64,000 nucleotides of DNA. It comes from Gari tellinella (lineage: Eukaryota > Mollusca > Bivalvia > Cardiida > Psammobiidae). The translations under genes were made by a program, and so were the position numbers. This document shows, piece after piece, positions 11,582-25,110 of the stretch. Every line of letters begins with the position of its first letter. Position 1 is the stretch's first letter. The stretch covers positions 48,647,083 to 48,711,082 of the forward strand of contig OV277857.1 in NCBI GenBank assembly GCA_922989275.2, written 5' to 3'. The notes under the pieces are model-generated. The model had not been told where the DNA came from. It worked only from the letters and a program-made list of their open reading frames with translations, and searched no databases.

Positions 11582-13640
11582 AAGTAGAGACAAAGAGATG
11601 TGCTGTTCCATTTCTCTTGCCTCTTCCCCCCACCCCGAACCCCTTAGCCAGTTATAGGCATCGCCAGCCTTTCTCTTCTTAAGTAACTTTTCTCCCTATT
11701 CAGTTAGAGGTATCCTCAACCTTGCTTTTCACTTAAGACAAAGAGATGTGCTATTCCACTTCTCTTGCCCTTCCCCCAATAGCCAATTACAGACATCGAC
11801 AGCCTTTCTCTTTCAATTTTTCTCCCTATTCAGTTAGAGGCATCCTCAACCTTGCTTTTAACTTAAGACAAAGAGATGTGCTATTCCACCTCTCTTGTCT
11901 CTCTCCCCGAAAGCCAGTTAAAGACATCCCCAGATTTTACTATACCCTTTCACTCTCTAAATTGCGCTTCAAAGCGCGTTTGCAAACAGTTTGGAAATCT
12001 GATCAAACACTGCGTAATGTGGCCTCTGATCTGGATCCAAACTGTTTGACAATCGTTAATTAAATGTCTTCAGACATACTGCCTTAATTACAACTTTCCT
12101 ACAACTTCTATGTAGAGACAAAGAGATGTGCTGTTCCATTTCTCTTGCCTCTTCCCTGGCCCCACCCCCAACCTATTAGCCAGTTATAGGCATCGCCAGC
12201 CTTTCTCTTCTATTTTTCTACCTATTCAGTTAGAGGTATCCTCAACCTTGCTTTTCACTTAAGACAAAGAGATGTGCTATTCCACTTCTCTTGCCCTTCC
12301 CCCGATAGCCAGTTATAGACATCGACAGCCTTTCTCTTCAATTTTTCTCCCTATTCAGTTAGAGGCATCCTCAACCTTGCTTTTAACTTAAGACAAAGAG
12401 ATGTGCTATTCCACCTCTATTGTCTCTCTCCCCCAAAAGCCAGTTAAAGACATCCCCAGATTTTACTATAACCCTTTCACTCTCTAAATTGCACTTCAAA
12501 GCGCGTTTGCAAACAGTTTGGAAACCAGACCAGACGCTGCGTAATGCAGCCTCTGATCTGGATCCAAACTGTTTGACAATCCTTAATTAAAAGTCTTCAG
12601 ACATACTGCCTTAATTACAACTTTCCTACAACTTGTATGTAGAGACAAAGAGATGTGTTGTTCCATTTCTCTTGCCTCTTCCCCCCACCCCCCAACCTCT
12701 TAGCCAGTTATAGGCATCGCCAGCCGTTCCCTTCTACTTTTCTCCCTATTCAGTTAGAGGTATCCTCAACCTTTCTTTTCACTTAAGACAAAGAGATGTG
12801 CTATTCCACTTCTCTTGCCCTTCCCCCGATAGCCAGTTATAGACATCGACAGCCTTTCTCTTCAATTCTTCTCCCTATTCAGTTAGAGGCATCCTCAACC
12901 TTGCTTTTCACTTAAGACAAAGAGATGTGCTATTCCTCCTCTCTTGTCTCTCTCCCCCGAAAGCCAGTTAAAGACATCCCCAGATTTTACTATACCCTTT
13001 CCCTCTCTAAATTGCGCTTCAAAGCGTGTTTGCAAACAGCTTGGAAACCTGATCAGACGCTGCGTAATGCGGCCTCTGATCTGGATCCAAACTGTTTGAC
13101 AATAGTTAATTAAATGTCTTCAGACATACTGCCTTAATTACAACTTTCCTACAACTTGTAAGTAGAGACAAAGAGATGTGCTGTTCCATTTCTCTTGCCT
13201 CTTCCCCCCACCCCGAACCCCTTAGCCAGTTATAGGCATCGCCAGCCTTTCTCTTCTACTTTTCTCCCTATTCAGTTAGAGGTATCCTCAACCTTGCTTT
13301 TCACTTAAGACAAAGAGATGTGCTATTCCACTTCTCTTGCCCTTCCCCCAATAGCCAATTACAGACATTGACAGCCTTTCTCTTTCAATTTTTCTCCCTA
13401 TTCAGTTAGAGGCATCTTCAACCTTGCTTTTAACTTAAGACAAAGAGATGTGCTATTCCATCTCTCTTGTCTCTCTCCCCGAAAGCCAGTTAAAGACATC
13501 CCCAGATTTTACTATACCCTTTCACTCTCTAAATTGCGCTACAAAGCGCGTTTGCAAACAGTTTGGAAACCTGATCAAACACTGCGTAATGCGGCCTCTG
13601 ATCTGGATCCAAACTGTTTGACAATCGTTAATTAAATGTC
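11582..13640 (+). repeat. Super-repeat block 2, copy 1
   Basis: It is recognised by the linked variants CCTGGCCCCACCCCCAACC near 12154, ACCAGACCAGACGCTGC near 12524, TTAAAAGTCTTCAGAC near 12586 and TTCAATTCTTCTCC near 12861. Copies with the same variants lie at 23060-25110 and 35590-36650. Confidence 0.7.
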
Positions 13641-16600
13641 TTCAGACATACTGCCTTAATTACAACTTTCCTACAACTTGTATGTAGAGACAAAGAGATG
13701 TGCTGTTCCATTTCTCTTGCCTCTTCCCCCCACCCCCCAACCTCTTAGCCAGTTATAGGCATCGCCAGCCTTTCTCTTCTATTTTTCTCCCTATTCAGTT
13801 AGAGGTATCCTCAACCTTGCTTTTAACTTAAGACAAAGAGATGTGCTATTCCACTTCTCTTGCCCTCTCCCCGATAGCCAGTTATAGACATCGACAGCCT
13901 TTCTCTTCAATTTTTCTCCCTATTCAGTTAGAGGCATCCTCAACCTTGCTTTTCATTTAAGACAAAGAGATGTGCTATTCCTCCTCTCTTGTTTCTCTCC
14001 CCCGAAAGCCCCTTTAATACATCCCCAGATTTTACTATACCCTTTCCCTCTCTAAATTGCGCTTCAAAGCGTGTTTGCAAACAGTTTGGAAACCTGATCA
14101 GACGCTGCGTAATGCGGCCTCTGATCTGGATCCAAAGTGTTTGACAATCGTTAATTAAATGTCTTCAGACATACAGCCTTAATTACAACTTTCCTACAAC
14201 TTGTATGTAGAGACAAAAAGATGTGCTGTTCCATTTCTCATGCCTCTTCCCCCCACCCCCAAAAGCTTAGCCAGTTATAGGCATCACCAGCCTTTCTCTT
14301 CTACTTTTCTCCCTATTCAGTTAGAGGTATCCTCAACCTTGCTTTTCACTTAAGACAAAGAGATGTGCTATTCCACTTCTCTTGCCCTCTCCCCGATAGC
14401 CAGTTATAGACATCGACAGCCTTTCTCTTCAATTTTTCTCCCTATTCAGTTAGAGGCATCCTCAACCTTGCTTTTAACTTAAGACAAAGAGATGTGCTAT
14501 TCCACCTCTCTTGTCTCTCTCCCGCGAAAGCCAGTTAAAGTCATCCCCAGATTTTACTATACCCTTTCACTCTCTAAATTGCGCTTCAAAGCGCTTTTGC
14601 AAACAATTTGGAAACCTGATCAGACGCTGCGTAATGCGGCCTCTGATCTGGATCCAAACTGTTTGACAATCGTTAATTAAATGTCTTCAGACATACTGCC
14701 TTAATTACAACTTTCCTACAACTTGTATGTAGAGACAAAGAGATGTGCTGTTCCATTTCTCTTGCCTCTTCCCCCGCCCCCAACCTCTTAGCCAGTTATA
14801 GACATTGCCAGCCTTTCTCTTCAATTTTTCTCCCTATTCAGTAAGAGACATCCTAAATCTTGCTCTTCATTTAAGACAAAGAGATGTGCTATTCCTCCTC
14901 TCTTGTCTTTCTCCCCCGAAAGCCAGTTAAAGACATCCCCAGATTTTACTATACCCTTTCCCTCTCTAAATTGCGCTTCAAAGCGTGTTTGCAAACAGTT
15001 TGGAAACCTGATCAGACGCTGCGTAATGCGGCCTCTGATCTGGATCCAAAGTGTTTGACAATCGTTTATTAAATGTCTTCAGACATACTGCCTTAATTAC
15101 AACTTTCCTACAACTTGTAAGTAGAGACAAAGAGATGTGCTATTCCACTTCTCTTGCCCTCTCCCCGATAGCCAGTTATAGACATCGACAGCCTTTCTCT
15201 TCAATTTTTCTCCCTATTCAGTTAGAGGCATCCTCAACCTTGCTTTTAACTTAAGACAAAGAGATGTGCTATTCCACCTCTCTTGTCTCTCTCCCGCGAA
15301 AGCCAGTTAAAGTCATCCCCAGATTTTACTATACCCTTTCCCTCTCTAAATTGCGCTTCAAAGCGTGTTTGCAAACAGTTTGGAAACCTGATCAGACGCT
15401 GCGTCATGCGGCCTCTGATCTGGATCCAAACTGTTTGACAATCGTTAATTAAATGTCTTCAGACATACTGCCTTAATTACAACTTTCCTACAACTTGTAA
15501 GTAGAGACAAAGAGATGTGCTGTTCCATTTCTCTTGCCTCTTCCCCCCACCCCAAACCCCTAAGCCAGTTATAGGCAACGCCAGCCTTTCTCTTCTACTT
15601 TTCCCCCAATTCAGTTAGAGGTATCCTCAACCTTGCTTTTCACTTAAGACAAAGAGATGTGCTATTCCACTTCTCTTGCCCTCTCCCCAATAGCCAGTTA
15701 TAGACATCGACAGCCTTTCTCTTCAATTTTTCTCCCTATTCAGTTAGAGACATCCTCAACCTTGCTTTTAACTTAAGACAAAGAGATGTGCTATTCCACC
15801 TCTCTTGTCTCTCTCCCGCGAAAGCCAGTTAAAGTCATCCCCAGATTTCACTCTCTAAATTGCACTTCAAAGCGCTTTTGCAAACAGTTTGGAAACCTGA
15901 TCAGACGCTGCGTAATGCGGCCTCTGATCTGGATCCAAACTGTTTGACAATCGTTAATTAAATGTCTTCAGACATACTGCCTTAATTACAACTTTCCTAC
16001 AACTTGTATGTAGAGACAAAGAGATGTGTTGTTCCATTTCTCTTGCCTCTTCCCCCGCCCCCAACCTCTTAGCAAGTTATAGACATTGCCAGCCTTTCTC
16101 TTCAATTTTTCTCCCTATTCAGTTAGAGGTATCCTCAACCTTGCTTTTCATTTAAGACAAAGAGATGTGCTATTCCTCCTGTCTTGTCTCTCTCCCACGA
16201 AAGCCAGTTAAAGACATCCCCAGATTTTACTATACCCTTTCCCTCTCTAAATTGCGCTTCAAAGCGTGTTTGCAAACAGTTTGGAAACCTGATCAAACGC
16301 TGCGTAATGCGGCCTCTGATCTGGATCCAAACTGTTTGACAATAGTTAATTAAATGTCTTCAGACATACTGCCTTAATTACAACTTTCCTACAACTTGTA
16401 AGTAGAGACAAAGAGATGTGCTGTTCCATTTCTCTTGCCTCTTCCCCCCACCCCCAACCCCTGAGCCAGTTATAGGCATCGCCAGCCTTTCTCTTCTACT
16501 TTTCTCCCTATTCAGTTAGAGGTATCCTCAACCTTGCTTTTCACTTAAGACAAAGAGATGTGCTATTCCACTTCTCTTGCCCTTCCCCCAATAGCCAATT

Positions 16601-16929
16601 ACAGACATCGACAGCCTTTCTCTTCAATTTTTCTCCATATTCAGTTAGAGGCATCCTCAACCTTGCTTTTAACTTAAGACAAAGAGATGTGCTATTCCAC
16701 CTCTATTGTCTCTCTCCCCGAAAGCCAGTTAAAGACATCCCCAGATTTTACTATACCCTTTCCCTCTCTAAATTGCGCTTCAAAGCGTGTTTGCAAACAG
16801 TTTGGAAACCTGATCAAACACTGCGTAATGCGGCCTCTGATCTGGATCCAAACTGTTTGACAATCGTTAATTAAATGTCTTCAGACATACTGCCTTAATT
16901 ACAACTTTCCTACAACTTGTATGTAGAGA

Positions 16930-19900
16930 CAAAGAGATGTGCTGTTCCATTTCTCTTGCCTCTTCCTTCCCTGGCCCCGCCCCCCAACCTCTTAGCCAGT
17001 TATAGGCATCGCCAACCTTTCTCTTCTATTTTTCTACCTATTCAGTTAGAGGTATCCTCAACCTTGCTTTTCACTTAAGACAAAGAGATGTGCTATTCCA
17101 CTTCTCTTGCCCTTCCCCCGATAGCCAGTTATAGACATCGACAGCCTTTCTCTTCAATTTTTCTCCCTATTCAGTTAGAGGCATCCTCAACCTTGCTTTT
17201 AACTTAAGACAAAGAGATGTGCTATTCCACCTCTATTGTCTCTCTCCCCCAAAAGCCATTTAAAGACATCCCCAGATTTTACTATACCCTTTCAGTCTCT
17301 AAATTGCGCTTGAAAGCGCGTTAGCAAACAGTTTGGAAACCTGATCAGACGCTGCGTAATGTGGCCTCTGATCTGGATCCAAACTGTTTGACAATCGTTA
17401 ATTAAATGTCTGCAGACATACTGCCTTAATTACAACTTTCCTACAACTTGTATGTAGAGACAAAAAGATGTGCTGTTCCATTTCTCTTGCCTCTTCCCCC
17501 CACCTCCCAACCTCTTAGCCAGTTATAGGCATCGCCAGCCTTTCTGTTCTATTTTTCTCCCTATTCAGTTAGAGGTATCCTCAACCTTGCTTTTCACTTA
17601 AGACAAAGAGATGTGCTATTCCACTTCTCTAACCCTCCCCCTGATAGTCAGTTATAGACATCGACAGCCTTTCTCTTCAATTTTTCTCCCTATTCAGTTA
17701 GAGGCATCCTCAACCTTGCTTTTAACTTAAGACAAAGAGATGTGCTATTCCACCTCTCTTGTCTCTCTCCCCCGAAAGCCAGTTAAAGACATCCCCAGAT
17801 TTTACTATACCTTTTCACTCTCTCAATTGCGCTTCAAAGCGTGTTTGCAAACAGTTTGGAAATCTGATCAAACGCTGCGTAATTCGGCCTCTGATCTGGA
17901 TCCAAACTGTTTGATAATCGTTTATTAAATGTCTTCAGACATACTGCCTTAATTACAACTTTCCTACAACTTGTATGTAGAGACAAAGAGATGTGTTGTT
18001 CCATTTCTCTTGCCTCTTCCCTCCACCCCCCAACCTCTTAGCCAGTTATAGGCATCGCCAGCTTTTCCCTTCTACTTTTCTCCCTATTCAGTTAGAGGTA
18101 TCCTCAACCTTTCTTTTCACTTAAGACAAAGAGATGTGCTATTCCACTTCTCTTGTCCTTCCCCCGATAGCCAGTTATAGACATCGACAGCCTTTCTCTT
18201 CAATTTTTCTCCCTGTTCAGTTAGAGGCATCCTCAACCTTGCTTTTCACTTAAGACAAAGAGATGTGCTCTTCCTCCTCTCTTGTCTCTCTCCCCCGAAA
18301 GCCAGTTAAAGACATCCCCAGATTTTACTATACCCTTTCCCTCTCTAAATTGCGCTTCAAAGCGTGTTTGCAAACAGTTTGGAAACCTGATCAGACGCTG
18401 CGTAATGCGGCCTCTGATCTGGATCGAAACTGTTTGACAATCGTTAATTAAATGTCTTCAGACATACTGCCTTAATTACAACTTTCCTACAACTTGTAAG
18501 TAGAGACAAAGAGATGTGCTGTTCCATTTCTCTTGCCTCTTCCCCCCACCCCGAACCGCTTAGCCAGTTATAGGCATCGCCAGCCTTTCTCTTCTACTTT
18601 TCTCCCTATTCAGTTAGAGGTATCCTCAACCTTGCTTTTCACTTAAGACAAAGAGATGTGCTATTCCACTTCTCTTGCCCTTCCCCCAATAGCCAATTAC
18701 AGACATCGACAGCCTTTCTCTTTCAATTTTTCTCCCTATTCAGTTAGAGGCATCCTCAACCTTGCTTTTAACTTAAGACAAAGAGATGTGCTATTCCACC
18801 TCTCTTGTCTCTCTCCCCGAAAGCTAATTAAAGACATCCCCAGATTTTACTATACCCTTTCACTCTCTAAATTGCGCTTCAAAGCGTGTTTGCAAACAGT
18901 TTGGAAACCTGATCAGACGCTGCGTAATGCGGCCTCTGATCTGTATCGAAACTGTTTGACAATAGTTAATTAAATGTCTTCAGACATTCTGCCTTAATTA
19001 CAACTTTCCTACAACTTGTAAGTAGAGACAAAGAGATGTGCTGTTTCATTTCTCTTGCCTCTTCCCCCCACCCCCAACCCCTTAGCCAGTTATAGGCATC
19101 GCCAGCCTTTCTCTTCTACTTTTCTCCCTATTCAGTTAGAGGTATCCTCAACCTTGCTTTTCACTTAAGACAAAGAGATGTGTTATTCCACTTCTCTTGC
19201 CCTTCGCCCAATAGCCAGTTATAGATATTGACAGCCTTTCTCTTCAATTTTTCTCCCTATTCAGTTAGAGGCATCCTCAACCTTGCTTTTAACTTAAGAC
19301 AAAGAGATGTGCTATTCCACCTCTCTTGTCTCTCTCCCGCGAAAGCCAGTTAAAGTCATCCCCAGATTTCACTCTCTAAATTGCGCTTCAAAGCGCTTTT
19401 GCAAACAGTTTGGAAACCTGATCAGACGCTGCGTAATGCGGCCTCTGATCTGGATCCAAACTGTTTGACAATCGTTAATTAAATGTCTTCAGACATACTG
19501 CCTTAATTACAACTTTCCTACAACTTGTATGTAGAGACAAAGAGATGTGCTGTTCCATTTCTCTTGCCTCTTCCCCCGCCCCCAACCTCTTAGCCAGTTA
19601 TAGACATTGCCAGCCTTTCTCTTCAATTTTTCTCCCTATTCAGTTAGAGGCATCCTCAACCTTGCTTTTCATTTAAGACAAAGAGATGTGCTATTCCTCC
19701 TCTCTTGTCTCTCTCCCACGAAAGCCAGTTAAAGACATCCCCAGATTTTACTATACCCTTTCCCTCTCTAAATTGCGCTTCAAAGCGTGTTTGCAAACAG
19801 TTTGGAAACCTGATCAAACGCTGCGTAATGCGGCCTCTGATCTGGATCGAAACTGTTTGACAATAGTTAATTAAATGTCTTCAAACATACTGCCTTAATT

Positions 19901-19943
19901 ACAACTTTCCTACAACTTGTAAGTAGAGACAAAGAGATGTGCT
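16930..19943 (+). repeat. Super-repeat block 1, copy 2
   Basis: It matches copy 1 at a constant offset of 10997 bp from 6743/17740 through 8689/19686. It includes GGATCGAAACTG near 18421, CTGTATCGAAACTG near 18942 and GTGCTGTTTCATTTC near 19038. The site equivalent to the hAT-like insertion (near 19937) is empty and intact here. Confidence 0.75.
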
Positions 19944-22900
19944 GTTCCATTTCTCTTGCCTCTTCCCCCCACCCCCAACCCCTTAGCCAGTTATAGGCAT
20001 CGCCAGCCTTTCTCTTCTACTTTTCTCCCTATTCAGTTAGAGGTATCCTCAACCTTGCTTTTCACTTAAGACAAAGAGATGTGCTATTCCACTTCTCTTG
20101 CCCTTCCCCCAATAGCCAATTACAGACATCGACAGCCTTTTTCTTCAATTTTTCTCCATATTCAGTTAGAGGCATCCTCAACCTTGCTTTTAACTTAAGA
20201 CAAAGAGATGTGCTATTCCACCTCTCTTGTCTCTCTCCCTGAAAGCCAGTTAAAGACATCCCCAGATTTTACTATACCCTTTCCCTCTCTAAATTGCGCT
20301 TCAAAGCATGTTTGCAAACAGTTTGGAAACCTGATCAGATGCTGCGTAATGCGGCCTCTGATCTGGATCCAAACTGTTTGACAATCGTTAATTAAATGTC
20401 TTCAGACATACTGCCTTAATTACAACTTTCCTACAACTTGTATGTAGAGACAAAGAGATGTGCTGTTCCATTTCTCTTGCCTCTTCCCTGGCCCCGCCCC
20501 CCAACCTCTTAGCCAGTTATAGGCATCGCCAACCTTTCTCTTCTATTTTTCTACCTATTCAGTTAGAGGTATCCTCAACCTTGCTTTTCACTTAAGACAA
20601 AGAGATGTGCTATTCCACTTCTCTTGCCCTTCCCCCGATAGCCAGTTATAGACATCGACAGCCTTTCTCTTTCAATTTTTCTCCCTATTCAGTTAGAGGC
20701 ATCCTCAACCTTGCTTTTAACTTAAGACAAAGAGATGTGCTATTCCACCTCTATTGTCTCTCTCCCCCAAAAGCAATTTAAAGACATCCCCAGATTTTAC
20801 TATACCCTTTCAGTCTCTAAATTGCGCTTGAAAGCGCGTTTGCAAACAGTTTGGAAACCTGATCAGACGCTGCGTAATGTGGCCTCTGATCTGGATCAAA
20901 ACTGTTTGACAATCGTTAATTAAATGTCTTCAGACATACTGCCTTAATTACAACTTTCCTACAACTTGTATGTAGAGACAAAAAGATGTGCTGTTCCATT
21001 TCTCTTGCCTCTTCCCCCCACCTCCCAACCTCTTAGCCAGTTATAGGCATCGCCAGCCTTTCTCTTCTACTTTTCTCCCTATTCAGTTAGAGGTATCCTC
21101 AACCTTGCTTTTCACTTAAGACAAAGAGATGTGCTATTCCACTTCTCTTGCCCTTCCCCCAATAGCCAATTACAGACATCGACAGCCTTTCTCTTCAATT
21201 TTTCTCCATATTCAGTTAGAGGCATCCTCAACCTTGCTTTTAACTTAAGACAAAGAGATGTGCTATTCCACCTCTCTTGTCTCTCTCCCCGAAAGCCAGT
21301 TAAAGACATCCCCAGATTTTACTATACCCTTTCCCTCTCTAAATTGCGCTTCAAAGCGTGTTTGCAAACAGTTTGGAAACCTGATCGATGCTGCGTAATG
21401 CGGCCTCTGATCTGGATCCAAACTGTTTGACAATCGTTAATTAAATGTCTTCAGACATACTGCCTTAATTACAACTTTCCTACAACTTGTATGTAGAGAC
21501 AAAGAGATGTGCTGTTCCTTTTCTCTTGCCTCTTCCCTGGCCCCTCCCCCAACCTCTTAGCCAGTTATAGGCATCGCCAGCCTTTATCATCTATTTTTCT
21601 CCCTATTCAGTTAGAGGTATCCTCAACCTTGCTTTTCACTTAAGACAAAGAGATGTGCTATTCCACTTCTCTTGCCCTCTCCCCGATAGCCAGTTATAGA
21701 CATCGACAGCCTTTCTCTTCAATTTTTCTCCCTATTCAGTTAGAGGCATCCTCAACCTTGCTTTTAACTTAAGACAAAGAGATGTGCTATTCCACCTCTC
21801 TTGTCTCTCTCCCGCGAAAGCCAGTTAAAGTCATCCCCAGATTTTACTATACCCTTTCACTCTCTAAATTGCGCTTCAAAGCGCTTTTGCAAACAGTTTG
21901 GAAACCTGATCAGACGCTGCGTAATGCGGCCTCTGATCTGGATCCAAACTGTTTGACAATCGTTAATTAAATGTCTTCAGACATACTGCCTTAATTACAA
22001 CTTTCCTACAACTTGTATGTAGAGACAAAGAGATGTGCTGTTCCATTTCTCTTGCCTCTTCCCCCCACCCCGAACCCCTTAGCCAGTTATAGGCATCGCC
22101 AGCCTTTCTCTTCTACTTTTCTCCCTATTCAGTTAGAGGTATCCTCAACCTTGCTTTTCACTTAAGACAAAGAGATGTGCTATTCCACTTCTCTTGCCCT
22201 CTCCCCGATAGCCAGTTATAGACATCGACAGCCTTTCTCTTCAATTTTTCTCCCTATTCAGTTAGAGGCATCCTCAACCTTGCTTTTAACTTAAGACAAA
22301 GAGATGTGCTATTCCACCTCTCTTGTCTCTCTCCCGCGAAAGCCAGTTAAAGTCATCCCCAGATTTTACTATACCCTTTCACTCTCTAAATTGCGCTTCA
22401 AAGCGCTTTTGCAAACAGTTTGGAAACCTGATCAGACGCTGCGTAATGTGGCCTCTGATCTGGATCAAAACTGTTTGACAATCGTTAATTAAATGTCTTC
22501 AGACATACTGCCTTAATTACAACTTTCCTACAACTTGTATGTAGAGACAAAGAGATGTGTTGTTCCATTTCTCTTGCCTCTTCCCCCCACCCCCCAACCT
22601 CTTAGCCAGTTATAGGCATCGCCAGCCTTTCCCTTCTACTTTTCTCCCTATTCAGTTAAAGGTATCCTCAACCTTTCTTTTCACTTAAGACAAAGAGATG
22701 TGCTATTCCACTTCTCTTGCCCTTCCCCCGATAGCCAGTTATAGACATCGACAGCCTTTCTCTTCAATTCTTCTCCCTATTCAGTTAGAGGCATCCTCAA
22801 CCTTGCTTTTCACTTAAGACAAAGAGATGTGCTATTCCTCCTCTCTTGTCTCTCTCCCCCGAAAGCCAGTTAAAGACATCCCCAGATTTTACTATACCCT

Positions 22901-23059
22901 TTCCCTCTCTAAATTGCGCTTCAAAGCCTGTTTGCAAACAGTTTGGAAACCTGATCAGACGCTGCGTAATGAGGCCTCTGATCTTGATCCAAACTGTTTG
23001 ACAATAGTTAATTAAATGTCTTCAGACATACTGCCTTAATTACAACTTTCCTACAACTT

Positions 23060-25110
23060 GTAAGTAGAGACAAAGAGATGTGCTGTTCCATTTCTCTTGC
23101 CTCTTCCCCCCACCCCCAACCCCTTAGCCAGTTATAGGCATCGCCAGCCTTTCTCTTCTACTTTTCTCCCTATTCAGTTAGAGGTATCCTCAACCTTGCT
23201 TTTCACTTAAGACAAAGAGATGTGCTATTCCACTTCTCTTGCCCTTCCCCCAATAGCCAATTACAGACATCGACAGCCTTTCTCTTTCAATTTTTCTCCC
23301 TATTCAGTTAGAGGCATCCTCAACCTTGCTTTTAACTTAAGACAAAGAGATGTGCTATTCCACCTCTCTTGTCTCTCTCCCCGAAAGCCAGTTAAAGACA
23401 TCCCCAGATTTTACTATACCCTTTCACTCTCTAAATTGCGCTTCAAAGCGCGTTTGCAAACAGTTTGGAAATCTGATCAAACACTGCGTAATGCGGCCTC
23501 TGATCTGGATCCAAACTGTTTGACAATCATTAATTAAATGTCTTCAGACATACTGCCTTAATTACAACTTTCCTACAACTTCTATGTAGAGACAAAGAGA
23601 TGTGCTGTTCCATTTCTCTTGCCTCTTCCCTGGCCCCACCCCCCAACCTATTAGCCAGTTATAGGCATCGCCAGCCTTTCTCTTCTATTTTTCTACCTAT
23701 TCAGTTAGAGGTATCCTCAACCTTGCTTTTCACTTAAGACAAAGAGATGTGCTATTCCACTTCTCTTGCCCTTCCCCCGATAGCCAGTTATAGACATCGA
23801 CAGCCTTTCTCTTCAATTTTTCTCCCTATTCAGTTAGAGGCATCCTCAACCTTGCTTTTAACTTAAGACAAAGAGATGTGCTATTCCACCTCTATTGTCT
23901 CTCTCCCCCAAAAGCCAGTTAAAGACATCCCCAGATTTTACTATACCCTTTCACTCTCTAAATTGCACTTCAAAGCGCGTTTGCAAACAGTTTGGAAACC
24001 AGACCAGACGCTGCGTAATGCAGCCTCTGATCTGGATCCAAACTGTTTGACAATCGTTAATTAAAAGTCTTCAGACATACTGCCTTAATTACAACTTTCC
24101 TACAACTTGTATGTAGAGACAAAGAGATGTGTTGTTCCATTTCTCTTGCCTCTTCCCCCCACCCCCCAACCTCTTAGCCAGTTATAGGCATCGCCAGCCG
24201 TTCCCTTCTACTTTTCTCCCTATTCAGTTAGAGGTATCCTCAACCTTTCTTTTCACTTAAGACAAAGAGATGTGCTATTCCACTTCTCTTGCCCTTCCCC
24301 CGATAGCCAGTTATAGACATCGACAGCCTTTCTCTTCAATTCTTCTCCCTATTCAGTTAGAGGCATCCTTTACCTTGCTTTTCACTTAAGACAAAGAGAT
24401 GTGCTATTCCTCCTCTCTTGTCTCTCTCCCCCGAAAGCCAGTTAAAGACATCCCCAGATTTTACTATACCCTTTCCCTCTCTAAATTGCGCTTCAAAGCG
24501 TGTTTGCAAACAGTTTGGAAACCTGATCAGACGCTGCGTAATGCGGCCTCTGATCTGGATCCAAACTGTTTGACAATAGTTAATTAAATGTCTTCAGACA
24601 TACTGCCTTAATTACAACTTTCCTACAACTTGTAAGTAGAGACAAAGAGATGTGCTGTTCCATTTCTCTTGCCTCTTCCCCCCACCCCGAACCCCTTAGC
24701 CAGTTATAGGCATCGCCAGCCTTTCTCTTCTACTTTTCTCCCTATTCAGTTAGAGGTATCCTCAACCTTGCTTTTCACTTAAGACAAAGAGATGTGCTAT
24801 TCCACTTCTCTTGCCCTTCCCCCAATAGCCAGTTATAGACATCGACAGCCTTTCCCTTCAATTTTTCTCCCTATTCAGTTAGAGGCATCCTCAACCTTGC
24901 TTTTCATTTAAGACAAAGAGATGTGCTATTCCTCCTCTCTTGTTTCTCTCCCCCGAAAGCCCCTTAAAGACATCCCCAGATTTTACTATACCCTTTCCCT
25001 CTCTAAATTGCGCTTCAAAGCGCGTTTGCAAACAGTTTGGAAACCTGATCAGACGCTGCGTAATGCGGCCTCTGATCTGGATCCAAAGTGTTTGACAATC
25101 GTTAATTAAA
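23060..25110 (+). repeat. Super-repeat block 2, copy 2
   Basis: The offset from copy 1 is 11474 bp (11746/23220 and 12925/24399). It carries the same variants near 23628, 23999, 24061 and 24332. Confidence 0.7.
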